The notes beneath the pieces are model-generated. The model saw nothing but the letters and a program-made list of their open reading frames with translations. It did not search any database and was not told where the DNA came from. A stretch of DNA of 64,000 nt from Nocardia tengchongensis (GTDB taxonomy: Bacteria > Actinomycetota > Actinomycetes > Mycobacteriales > Mycobacteriaceae). Made by a program: the position numbers and the translations under genes. The first letter of the stretch is position 1; each line of letters starts with the position of its first letter. The stretch covers positions 4,030,001 to 4,094,000 of the forward strand of contig NZ_CP074371.1 in the NCBI RefSeq assembly GCF_018362975.1. Reading direction: 5' to 3'. This document shows positions 14,240 through 22,159 of the stretch, piece by piece.

Positions 14240-15463
14240 TCAGTCCTGGACGCGGACCAGGTATCCCGCGTCGGCGAGGGCGGTGAGGACTTCCTCGCGG
14301 TGGGCGGGGCCGCGGGTTTCCAGGGTGAGCAGGACCTCCACCTCGTCGATGGCCAGCCAGGGGAAGGTGCGGGAGTGGGCCACGTCGAGGACGCTGGCGC
14401 CGGTGCGGCTCAGCTCCGACAGCAGCCGCGACAGGCTGCCGGGGCGATCGGAGATGGTGATGCGGGCCGCCAGGTAGCGGCCGGCCGCGCTGAGACCGTG
14501 GCCGATGACGCGGGTCAGCAGCAGGGGGTCGATATTGCCGCCGGAGAGGATGGCGCACACGGGGCCGTCCAGCGCGAGTTCCTCTGCGGCACAGGACATC
14601 AACGCCGCGACACCGGCCGCGCCCGCCGGTTCGACGATCAGCTTGGCCCGCTCCATGCACAGCAGCAGTGCCCTGGACAGGGCGTCCTCGTCGACTGTGA
14701 CGATGGTGGGTGCGCACTCCAGAACATGCTCGAAGGGCACCTCGCCCGGCAGGCCGACCGCGATACCGTCGGCCATGGTGGACATCTGCTCCAACGCGAT
14801 CGGCTTCCCCGCGGCGAGCGAGGCGGGCCAGGCCGCGGCCTCGGCGGCCTGCACGCCGATCACCCGGACCTCCGGCCGCATCCGCTGCAGCACCGCCGCC
14901 ACCCCGGCCAGCAGGCCACCGCCGCCCGTCGGCACCAGCACCGTGCCCACATCGGGGAGCTGATCGAGGATTTCGAGCCCGACCGTCGCCTGCCCGGCCA
15001 CGATGTCGAGATGATCGAACGGGTGCACCAACGTCGCCCCGGTCCGCTCGGCGAATTCCTTCGCGGCGGACAGACATTGGTCGACGGTGTCGCCCACCTG
15101 GTACACGGTCGCGCCATAGGCCCTGGTGGCCACCAGTTTCGGCAGCGCCGCGCCGACCGGCATGAACACCGTGGAGTCGATGCCCAGCGAGGTCGCCGAC
15201 CACGCCACCCCCTGCGCGTGATTACCCGCGCTGGCCGCCACCACGCCGCGCGCCCGCTCGGCCGGAGCCAGATTCGCGATCCGGTTGTAGGCCCCGCGCG
15301 GCTTGAACGAGCCGGTGCGCTGGAGGTTCTCGCATTTCAGCCAGACCGGATGCCCGACCAGCTCCGAAAGCACCCGCGAGCCGACCACGGGTGTGCGCCG
15401 GATCACCGGCTCGAGCAGGGTCGCCGCGGCTTCGATCCGCGCCATGAGCTCCATGCGCGTCAT
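14240..15463 (-). CDS. ilvA: Threonine ammonia-lyase (threonine dehydratase)
   Basis: PLP enzyme converting threonine to 2-oxobutanoate, the entry to isoleucine synthesis or threonine catabolism. In the 407 residues, the PLP lysine is in the GSFKPRGA motif (about 51-58) and the phosphate-binding loop is TGGGGLLAG. A single C-terminal ACT-type domain (about 325-407, ITISDRPGSLSRLLSEL) suggests amino acid feedback control. The one-ACT-domain length fits the actinobacterial and TdcB-like group rather than the long E. coli IlvA. Start codon uncertain: ATGs at 15463, 15451 and 15445 are possible. Confidence 0.88.
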   Translation of the reverse strand: MTRMELMARIEAAATLLEPVIRRTPVVGSRVLSELVGHPVWLKCENLQRTGSFKPRGAYNRIANLAPAERARGVVAASAGNHAQGVAWSATSLGIDSTVFMPVGAALPKLVATRAYGATVYQVGDTVDQCLSAAKEFAERTGATLVHPFDHLDIVAGQATVGLEILDQLPDVGTVLVPTGGGGLLAGVAAVLQRMRPEVRVIGVQAAEAAAWPASLAAGKPIALEQMSTMADGIAVGLPGEVPFEHVLECAPTIVTVDEDALSRALLLCMERAKLIVEPAGAAGVAALMSCAAEELALDGPVCAILSGGNIDPLLLTRVIGHGLSAAGRYLAARITISDRPGSLSRLLSELSRTGASVLDVAHSRTFPWLAIDEVEVLLTLETRGPAHREEVLTALADAGYLVRVQD

Positions 15464-15667
15464 GTTGCCAGGAATTCACCTCACTCGCCGGGCGGCGCGG
15501 CGCACCCGTCGAGGATGATGGGCCGCCCGCGGCTGACGCGGGTGAACGAGCTGGTCAGAAAAGATATATGGGTCACGCAATGATCCGGAAACCGAAAAGC
15601 AATCCACGGGGAACGGCCCGTTCCTACCTTGAGCACACTCATCGGCTTTCGGATCGGATACAACCCC

Positions 15668-17158
15668 ATGACCGACATCGTCACCCCCGCAGCGGCGGGC
15701 GCGGAATCAGCAGCGGCGCCGCCGGCTCCAGACTACGACCCCCGGCTCACCAATGACGATCTGGCCCCACTGAAGAAACAGACCTGGGGCTCGTACCACA
15801 TCTTCGCCTTCTGGATGTCGGATGTGCACAGCGTCGGCGGATACGTCACGGCCGGTAGCCTTTTCGCGCTCGGCCTGGCCGGCTGGCAGGTGCTCGCGGC
15901 GCTGCTCATCGGCATCACGATCGTATATTTCCTGTGCAATCTGGTGGCCGCGCCCAGCCAGCGCGCGGGCGTGCCGTACCCGGTCATGTGCCGCAGCGCC
16001 TTCGGCGTGAAGGGCGCCAATATCCCCGCCATCATCCGCGGCCTGATCGCGGTGGCCTGGTACGGCATCCAGACCTACCTGGCCTCGGCGGCGCTGATCG
16101 TGGTGGCGGTCAAGCTGTTCCCGAGCCTGGCCCCCTACGCCAAATCCGGTGACTACGGTTTCCTGGGCTTGTCGCTGCTGGGCTGGGCCGCCTACCTGGT
16201 GCTGTGGGTGGTGCAGGCCGCCGTGTTCTGGCAAGGCATGGAGTCCATCCGCAAGTTCATCGACTTCTGTGGTCCCGCCGTGTATGTCGTGATGTTCTTC
16301 CTGTGCGGCTACCTGATCTACAAAGCGGGCTGGGGTTCGATCGATCTGCAATTGGGCGCGGTGAAGTACCACGGCTGGGACGCGCTGCCGGTGGTGCTGG
16401 GCGCGATCGCCTTGGTGGTGTCCTACTTCTGCGGGCCCATGCTGAACTTCGGCGACTTCTCCCGCTACAGCAAGTCGATGGCGGCGGTGAAGCGCGGCAA
16501 CCTGCTCGGGCTGCCGGTCAACTTCCTGGCCTTCTCGCTGCTCGTGGTGATCACCGCGTCGCTGACCCTTCCGGTGTACGGCGAGCTCATCACCGATCCG
16601 GTCGAGACCGTCTCGCGCATCGACTCCACCTTCGCGATCGTGCTGGGCGCGTTGACCTTCACCATCGCCACGGTCGGCATCAATATCGTCGCCAACTTCA
16701 TCTCCCCGGCCTTCGACTTCTCGCACGTGAGCCCGCAGAAGATCAGCTGGCGGATGGGCGGAATGATCGCCGCGGTCGGGTCGGTGCTGATCACGCCGTG
16801 GAACCTCTACAGCAACCCCGACGTCATCCACTACACGCTCGAAGTGCTGGGCGCGTTCATCGGCCCGCTGTTCGGGGTGCTGATCGCCGACTACTACCTG
16901 GTGCGCAAGCGGACCATCGTGGTCGACGAGCTGTTCACCATGGCCGAGACCGGGAAGTACTGGTACCGCAACGGATTCAATCCGGTCGCGGTGATCGCCA
17001 CCGTGATCGGCGCGCTCGCGGCGGTGTTCCCGGTGCTGGCCAAGGACGTGTACGGCATGCACACCGCCGCCCAGTACAGCTGGTTCATCGGCTGCGGGCT
17101 GGCGCTGGTCATCTACTACGGGCTGGCCACGCGCACCAAGCTGATGGTTACTGCCTGA
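15668..17158 (+). CDS. NCS1-family nucleobase/hydantoin:cation symporter
   Basis: A 496-residue permease of the nucleobase-cation-symport-1 family with about 12 membrane helices. Recognisable segments are TWGSYHIFAFWMSDVHSVGG in the first helix, PYPVMCRSAFGVKGANIPA, and SPQKISWRMGG before the later helices. Likely cargo is a purine, pyrimidine, allantoin or hydantoin; the sequence does not decide. ATG 15668 gives the usual short cytoplasmic N-terminus. It is divergent from ilvA across a 204-base gap and followed by a terminator. No catabolic genes adjoin. Confidence 0.85.
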   Translation: MTDIVTPAAAGAESAAAPPAPDYDPRLTNDDLAPLKKQTWGSYHIFAFWMSDVHSVGGYVTAGSLFALGLAGWQVLAALLIGITIVYFLCNLVAAPSQRAGVPYPVMCRSAFGVKGANIPAIIRGLIAVAWYGIQTYLASAALIVVAVKLFPSLAPYAKSGDYGFLGLSLLGWAAYLVLWVVQAAVFWQGMESIRKFIDFCGPAVYVVMFFLCGYLIYKAGWGSIDLQLGAVKYHGWDALPVVLGAIALVVSYFCGPMLNFGDFSRYSKSMAAVKRGNLLGLPVNFLAFSLLVVITASLTLPVYGELITDPVETVSRIDSTFAIVLGALTFTIATVGINIVANFISPAFDFSHVSPQKISWRMGGMIAAVGSVLITPWNLYSNPDVIHYTLEVLGAFIGPLFGVLIADYYLVRKRTIVVDELFTMAETGKYWYRNGFNPVAVIATVIGALAAVFPVLAKDVYGMHTAAQYSWFIGCGLALVIYYGLATRTKLMVTA

Positions 17159-17181
17159 CCGGCAGCGTCATCGTCAGCGCG

Positions 17182-17215
17182 ATCCCTGGCAGCGGTGCCG
17201 GCCGCAGCCAGGGAT
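17182..17215 (+). terminator. Terminator after the NCS1 permease gene
   Basis: Perfect 9-base-pair stem (17182-17190 with 17207-17215) followed by TTGCTGT, placed 24 bases after the permease stop. Confidence 0.6.
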
Positions 17216-17299
17216 TTGCTGTGTCAGTGATAAACATGAGTGTGCCAATGTGTTCCGGGTTACATAATCGGCACGGATTCGCGTATTAAAGCGCACACA

Positions 17300-17337
17300 A
17301 ACATATTCTGCTTTTCCCAATCGGAATTAAGTAGGGT
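17300..17337 (+). promoter_or_regulatory. nsrR-hmp promoter with possible NsrR operator
   Basis: A -10 box TAGGGT (17332-17337) ends 7 bases before ATG 17345, giving a leaderless nsrR mRNA. Just upstream, 17300-17322 (AACA...CCAATC) loosely resembles the NsrR operator of Streptomyces hmpA genes as I recall it. It would cover the -35 region, suitable for autorepression released by nitric oxide. Confidence 0.4.
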
Positions 17338-17344
17338 GGATCCC

Positions 17345-17803
17345 ATGCAGCTCTCCCGGTTCACCGATCTCGGCTTGCGGTCGCTCATGCGGCTGGCGGT
17401 CAGTAGTGGGGCCGAGGAGCGTGTCACCGTCAAACTCATTGCGCGACAGGTGAACGCATCCGAGAACTACGTTGCCAAGGCCGTCTCCAAACTCGCCGAA
17501 CTCGGTTATGTCGAGTCCCAGCGCGGGCGCACAGGCGGAATCTTCCTGACCGATGCGGGAAGAAAAACCACTATCGGCACTATTGTCCGACAGCTCGAAT
17601 GTGATAACGAGGTCATCGATTGCGCTGGTGATAATCCATGCCCAATCGCGAGTGTCTGCCGTTTGCGGGGTGTTCTCGCCAAGGCGCAGAACGCCTTCTA
17701 TGTCGAGCTCGATCGGTACGTCATCGCCGATCTGGTGGATCAGCGCACCGTGGATCTGCTGCATATGCCGGTATTCCCGGCAGCCGCACTCATCGATACC
17801 TAG
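17345..17803 (+). CDS. nsrR: Rrf2-family nitric oxide-sensing repressor NsrR
   Basis: A 152-residue winged-helix repressor. It has the Rrf2 start MQLSRFTDLGLRSLMRLA, recognition helix ASENYVAKAVSKLAELGYV, and wing RGRTGGIFL. Three cysteines in C-X5-C-X5-C (CAGDNPCPIASVC, about 93-105) would hold the iron-sulfur cluster that reacts with NO. It lies 8 bases before hmp in the same direction, the classic pair in which NsrR represses flavohemoglobin until NO destroys its cluster. The mRNA seems leaderless. The coding sequence is less GC-rich than its neighbours. Confidence 0.9.
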   Translation: MQLSRFTDLGLRSLMRLAVSSGAEERVTVKLIARQVNASENYVAKAVSKLAELGYVESQRGRTGGIFLTDAGRKTTIGTIVRQLECDNEVIDCAGDNPCPIASVCRLRGVLAKAQNAFYVELDRYVIADLVDQRTVDLLHMPVFPAAALIDT

Positions 17804-17811
17804 GAGACCTC

Positions 17812-19059
17812 ATGAGGCTCGCGCCGGATTCCACACTGCACAACGCCGTCGACCTGGAGCCCGAGCATGCCGAAGTGATTCGTGCGACCCTGCCCCTGGT
17901 GGCCGCGCACATCGATCAGATCACCTCGCTGTTCTACACCAAGATGTTCGCCGCTCACCCAGAGCTGCTGCGCGACCGCTTCAATCGCGGCAATCAGCAC
18001 GACGGCGCGCAGCAGAAGGCCCTCGCCGCCTCCATCGCCACCTTCGCCACCCACCTCGTCGATCCGAGCCTGCCGCATCCGCGCGAACTGCTGGCCCGCA
18101 TCGGTCACAAGCACGCCTCGCTCGGTGTCACGGAGCCCGAATACCGTATCGTGCACGAGCATCTGTTCGCCGCCATTGTCGAGGTGCTCGGCGCGGATGT
18201 GGTGTCCCCGCAGATCGCAGCGGCCTGGGATCGCGTGTACTGGCTGATGGCCACGACCCTCATCGATTTCGAACGGGAACTCTACGACGCGGCCGGGGTC
18301 GAGCCCGGCGACGTGTTCCGCGAGACCCGTGTGGTGCGGCGCATCGACGACCCCTCGGGCGTGGCCACCTTTGTGGTCGAGTCCGCCGATCCGGCCCGCC
18401 GACTGCCGGGATTCGAGCCGGGACAGTACATCTCGGTCGGCGCGCGACTGCCCGACGGCGCCCGCCAGTTGCGCCAGTACAGCCTGGTCAACCGCGGCGG
18501 CGACGGCCGGCTCGCGTTCACCGTGCGCAAGGTGCTCGCCGAAAACGGCACACCCGCCGGTGAGGTCTCGAACTGGCTGCACGACACCATCAGCACGGGC
18601 GACGCCCTCGAGATCACGTTGCCCTTCGGCGATCTCACCCTCGACCGGGCCGCCACCACGCCGGTCGTGCTGATCTCCGCGGGCATCGGCATCACCCCGA
18701 TGGCCGGCATCTTGGAATACCTGGCCGCCGAAACCCCCACGCGCCGAACGGTCATCCTGCACGCGGACCGCTCCACCACCGCGCACCCGCTTCGCGAGAC
18801 CGTCGCCGACCTCGCCTCCCGCCTGGCCGATGTCTACTCGCGGGCCTGGTATCAGGCCGACGGTCATGGCTTGCTGGATCTGAGTCGGATCGAGCTCCCG
18901 GAGGACGCGGACTACTACCTGTGCGGTGGCACCGGCTTCCTGCAGCACGTCCGCGCCCAACTCATGTCCGCCGGAATCCCTTCGGACCGAGTCCATTTCG
19001 AGCTCTTCGCGCCGAATGACTGGCTGCTGGACGAGGATCCGCAGCCCGCGTTCGCCTGA
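17812..19059 (+). CDS. hmp: Flavohemoglobin, nitric oxide dioxygenase Hmp
   Basis: Oxidises nitric oxide to nitrate using O2 and NAD(P)H. The 415-residue protein has an N-terminal globin domain (1-150; distal FYTKMFAAHPEL, proximal heme His in IGHKHASLGV near residue 100). An FAD domain follows with the RQYSLVN motif (about 222-228), then an NAD domain with SAGIGITPM (about 288-296) and YYLCGGTGFL. ATG 17812 has AGGAG at 17802-17806. Co-transcribed with nsrR. Confidence 0.93.
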   Translation: MRLAPDSTLHNAVDLEPEHAEVIRATLPLVAAHIDQITSLFYTKMFAAHPELLRDRFNRGNQHDGAQQKALAASIATFATHLVDPSLPHPRELLARIGHKHASLGVTEPEYRIVHEHLFAAIVEVLGADVVSPQIAAAWDRVYWLMATTLIDFERELYDAAGVEPGDVFRETRVVRRIDDPSGVATFVVESADPARRLPGFEPGQYISVGARLPDGARQLRQYSLVNRGGDGRLAFTVRKVLAENGTPAGEVSNWLHDTISTGDALEITLPFGDLTLDRAATTPVVLISAGIGITPMAGILEYLAAETPTRRTVILHADRSTTAHPLRETVADLASRLADVYSRAWYQADGHGLLDLSRIELPEDADYYLCGGTGFLQHVRAQLMSAGIPSDRVHFELFAPNDWLLDEDPQPAFA

Positions 19060-19071
19060 CGCGCGAGCGGT

Positions 19072-19638
19072 CTACCCGCGGGCCGCGATGACCGCGAGCA
19101 CGCCGCTCAGCCACGGGGTGTAGCGACCGGGCTCACTCGCCACATCCTGTGCGAGGGTGTCCGGCCGCACCCAGGCGGTGTCGGCCACCTCGTCCGGATT
19201 CGGGTGCAGGACCTCGTCGTCCAGCCGGCCGATCACGACGTGGTCGTATTCGAACTCGACGCGGCCGGTGCCAGGGTCGGTGGCCTGATAGGTGAAGGCC
19301 CCCACCTCGGACAGCTCCGCGGAGACGCCGAGTTCCTCCTGCAGCCGCTTGGCCGCGGCCTCGACGACCGCCTGCCCGGGCTCGGGATGCCCGCAGCAGG
19401 TGTTGGTCCACAGCATCGGGAAGCGGGTCTTCACCGCGGCCCGTCGCTGCAGCAGCACCCGGCCGACGGCGTCGAACAGCAGCACCGAGAAGGCTCGGTG
19501 CAGCTGTCCGGGCGCGGTGTGCGCCGCCGCCACCGACAACGATCCGTGCGCGCGTCCCTGCTCGTCCACGAGCTCGACGAGCAGGGTCTCACGGTCGGCC
19601 ACCGGGGTGGCGTCGGATGCGTCGAGGGTGCCGGTCAC
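19072..19638 (-). CDS. idi: Isopentenyl-diphosphate delta-isomerase, type I
   Basis: Nudix-fold metalloenzyme interconverting IPP and DMAPP. The 188-residue protein holds the catalytic-cysteine motif NTCCGHPEPG (about 80-89), the RAFSVLLFD region and the acidic EFEYDHVVIG motif. It follows the GPP methyltransferase gene after only 9 bases, so it is the last gene of the 2-methylisoborneol operon. There it would raise DMAPP supply for making GPP. No GPP synthase lies nearby. The GTG start at 19638 overlaps a GGTGG-type ribosome site region. Confidence 0.92.
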   Translation of the reverse strand: MTGTLDASDATPVADRETLLVELVDEQGRAHGSLSVAAAHTAPGQLHRAFSVLLFDAVGRVLLQRRAAVKTRFPMLWTNTCCGHPEPGQAVVEAAAKRLQEELGVSAELSEVGAFTYQATDPGTGRVEFEYDHVVIGRLDDEVLHPNPDEVADTAWVRPDTLAQDVASEPGRYTPWLSGVLAVIAARG

Positions 19639-19647
19639 CTTCCCACC

Positions 19648-20505
19648 TTATCGGCGGTGATCATCAGGTACTGGAAGCTCCCCCTTGTACGAGGTCAGGA
19701 ACGGTTTCTCGACACCGGTCGCGAGCTCGGAGTGGGTGCGCAGCTCCCAGTACGGGATGGTGTCCGGGGTGAGGTCGGTGACCGCCACCGGGACCAGGTT
19801 GTTGGCGGCCAGGGCCTTGAAGTACTCGCTGCGCGGGTGGATGTTGCAGCCGTAGTGGGCGTCGATCCAGCTCACCGAGGCCGAGCGGGCGCCGAAGACA
19901 TCATTGGAGCAGCCGGTGATGCAGACGTAGCGGCCGCCGGGCTCGAGCAGCCGGGAGAATTCCGCGAACAGCTCGAACAGGTCCACGTACATGGTGGTCT
20001 CGTTGGTCCAGATACCGCGCTTGCAGCCGGTCTCGAACCCGGTGTCGAGCATATTCTTGAAATGGAACTGCACCTTGTCGGCGACGCCGCGTTCGCGGGC
20101 CTGGTCGTTGGCGAAGCCCACCTGGTACTCGGAGATGGTGACGCCGTCCATCCGGCAGCCGAAGCGCTGGTTGGCCATGAAACTGGTGCCGCCGCGCCCG
20201 GATCCGCCGTCCATCAGCGCGTCGCCGGGGCGGACGTCGCCGAGCTGGTCGAGCAGTAAGTCGGCCTGGGCGGTCTCGAGCCGGTGCAGTTCCTTGACCA
20301 GGCGTTCCTGCCGGGTCTCTTCGGGACCCTCGAGCACGGACAGATCGGGCTCGCCGATGCCGTAGTGATGGTGGTAGAGCCCGTCCACCTCGCCGAGTTT
20401 GGTGTTCACCCGGTCGTCGTTGGGGTTGTTGTTCCAATACGACGCGACCGATTTCTGATATTCGGTCTTCAGCACGGCGTCGGTCTGGGGGTGGAGCGCG
20501 GTCAT
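19648..20505 (-). CDS. Geranyl diphosphate 2-C-methyltransferase
   Basis: SAM-dependent enzyme that adds a methyl group at C2 of GPP, giving 2-methyl-GPP, the substrate of 2-MIB synthase. The 285-residue protein has the family's N-terminal YQKSVASYWNNNPNDDRVN and YHHHYGIGEPD. The SAM motif is ALMDGGSGRGGTSF (about 95-108), and TNETTMYVD is the conserved mid-domain segment. It lies between the terpene synthase gene and idi on the same strand. Equivalent to SCO7701 in Streptomyces coelicolor. Confidence 0.93.
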   Translation of the reverse strand: MTALHPQTDAVLKTEYQKSVASYWNNNPNDDRVNTKLGEVDGLYHHHYGIGEPDLSVLEGPEETRQERLVKELHRLETAQADLLLDQLGDVRPGDALMDGGSGRGGTSFMANQRFGCRMDGVTISEYQVGFANDQARERGVADKVQFHFKNMLDTGFETGCKRGIWTNETTMYVDLFELFAEFSRLLEPGGRYVCITGCSNDVFGARSASVSWIDAHYGCNIHPRSEYFKALAANNLVPVAVTDLTPDTIPYWELRTHSELATGVEKPFLTSYKGELPVPDDHRR

Positions 20506-20590
20506 GGCAGGTCATCCTCTCGAATGGGGTGATATGACGCTGGAAGTACTGCGCGCGAAAGAAGAGCTCTGTCCCGGAAAGCGGTGTCGG

Positions 20591-22144
20591 TCAGGGGTCG
20601 TCGTTGTAGCGGCGGCTGTCCGCGTGCCAGGCCCGGTTCCCGCCCATCCAGGCCCACAGACCGGTCAGGAAGCGGCGCAGTTCCGGGGAACCGGTGGCGG
20701 CGAGCGCGCCCGCCTCGGCCTCGAAGCGGTGCACCAGTTCGTCGTGAACCTCGGCGGTGCGCTGCACGGCCTCCCGGCGTGAGCAGTTCTCCTCGGCGGC
20801 CAGCACGGTCGGGAGGTTGAATTCCCGTCCGCCGGACAGGTCCTCGCGGGCCATCGAGTAGAGGTCGTTGACCATCTGGCTGGCCAGCGCGGCGGTGGTG
20901 ACCACCCGCCGCACCCGCGGATCGGCGTACTCCGCGGCCGGCAGCTCGTACCCGCCGACCGCGTCCAGCGGGGCCATGCAGGGCAGGAAGCTGTGCGGTT
21001 GCCGGTTCAGCAGGTACTCCCAGACCGGCGGCATTCGCCCGGCGGTCCGCCAGCCCGCCTCCGCGCCGAGCGCGATGAACCAGCCCGCGATCTCGGTGCG
21101 CAACCGGGCCACCTGGGCCGGGGTGGCGAACTTCGACAGATGCTCGAACGAGGTCCGGAAGGCCCGCAGGATCGGATCGTTCCGCATCGCATTCTCGACC
21201 TCGAGCTGATACCGCGGCGGCAGATGCACCGGATCCATGGCGGCGGCGGCCAATTCGAGGCGTGGCCCCAACTCGGCCTCCGCGCTGGACCTGGTGCCGT
21301 CCGGCGCGATATCGCTGGCGTCCTCCTCGCAGTAGTAGTCGTCCACCGACCACTCCGACACCGCGCATTTCGCGGCGGCCAGCAATCGGTCGGAGTCATC
21401 GCAGTCCGGATGGGCGAGCATGATCAGACGCCCGAAGTCGGCCTTGCGGAGATCGTCGAGCCGGCCCTCGTAGAGCCCGATCTCCTCGGCCCACGCGATG
21501 ATCCCGGTATTCACCGCCGCCGCGAGCGCGGGGTTGTCCCGCACCGGTGGCGGACAGTAGAGGGCCGGGATCACCGGCCGCTGTGCGGCGCGGGTCCGCC
21601 GGGTCGAGGCGGTGCCGATGCCGGTGGGGCCGCTCGCGATCGGCCCGCCGCTGCCCGGAAGGACTCCGGTCGGACCGGTGGCAGCCGGGCCGGACGGCAC
21701 GGGTGGAAGCGGTGGAATACGTTCCGCGGCACGGGTTTCCGCGGGCGGAGCGGGCACCCGCCCGGATCCCAGGGCGCGGGGGATCGGACCCCGCGAGTGG
21801 GCCGGGGAGGTGGGTGGGCGCGGCGTCGGCACCGCGCCGCCGGCAGGCGACGGCGGCCGCGATGCCTGTCCCGCGAGCTCCGTGATCACCTGGGGGGTGG
21901 GTAGGTTCACGCGGAGACTCGGGGCCCCGAGGCCGGAGGGGCCGAGCAGCCGTCGGGGGGAGAGCACCTCGGGTGCGCCGGGATCGGCGACGCCGGGGGA
22001 TCGATCACCAAGGGCCGCAGCGGCTTCGGCCGCCGCGAGCAGGGTCCGGGGTGCGGTGGTGTCGAGGTTGGTCAGCAGAGCGGCGACGGCCGCCGCCACC
22101 TCGTGGGTGGCAGGCGGGGCCGCGGCGCGGGAGAGCACCGACAT
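20591..22144 (-). CDS. 2-methylisoborneol synthase (terpene cyclase) with long disordered N-terminus
   Basis: Cyclises 2-methyl-GPP to 2-methylisoborneol. The 517-residue protein has two parts. Residues 1-190 or so are low-complexity, rich in Pro, Gly, Ala and Ser (repeated GPTG-type stretches). The rest is a class I terpene cyclase with the aspartate-rich DDYYCEE motif at about 268-274 and the NSE-type triad NDLYSMARE at about 426-434, where Arg replaces the more usual Lys. The long unstructured N-terminus is the part expected to bind the encapsulin shell. The gene starts 15 bases after the shell gene stops. Confidence 0.93.
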   Translation of the reverse strand: MSVLSRAAAPPATHEVAAAVAALLTNLDTTAPRTLLAAAEAAAALGDRSPGVADPGAPEVLSPRRLLGPSGLGAPSLRVNLPTPQVITELAGQASRPPSPAGGAVPTPRPPTSPAHSRGPIPRALGSGRVPAPPAETRAAERIPPLPPVPSGPAATGPTGVLPGSGGPIASGPTGIGTASTRRTRAAQRPVIPALYCPPPVRDNPALAAAVNTGIIAWAEEIGLYEGRLDDLRKADFGRLIMLAHPDCDDSDRLLAAAKCAVSEWSVDDYYCEEDASDIAPDGTRSSAEAELGPRLELAAAAMDPVHLPPRYQLEVENAMRNDPILRAFRTSFEHLSKFATPAQVARLRTEIAGWFIALGAEAGWRTAGRMPPVWEYLLNRQPHSFLPCMAPLDAVGGYELPAAEYADPRVRRVVTTAALASQMVNDLYSMAREDLSGGREFNLPTVLAAEENCSRREAVQRTAEVHDELVHRFEAEAGALAATGSPELRRFLTGLWAWMGGNRAWHADSRRYNDDP

Positions 22145-22159
22145 GGGTGGCCACCCCGC

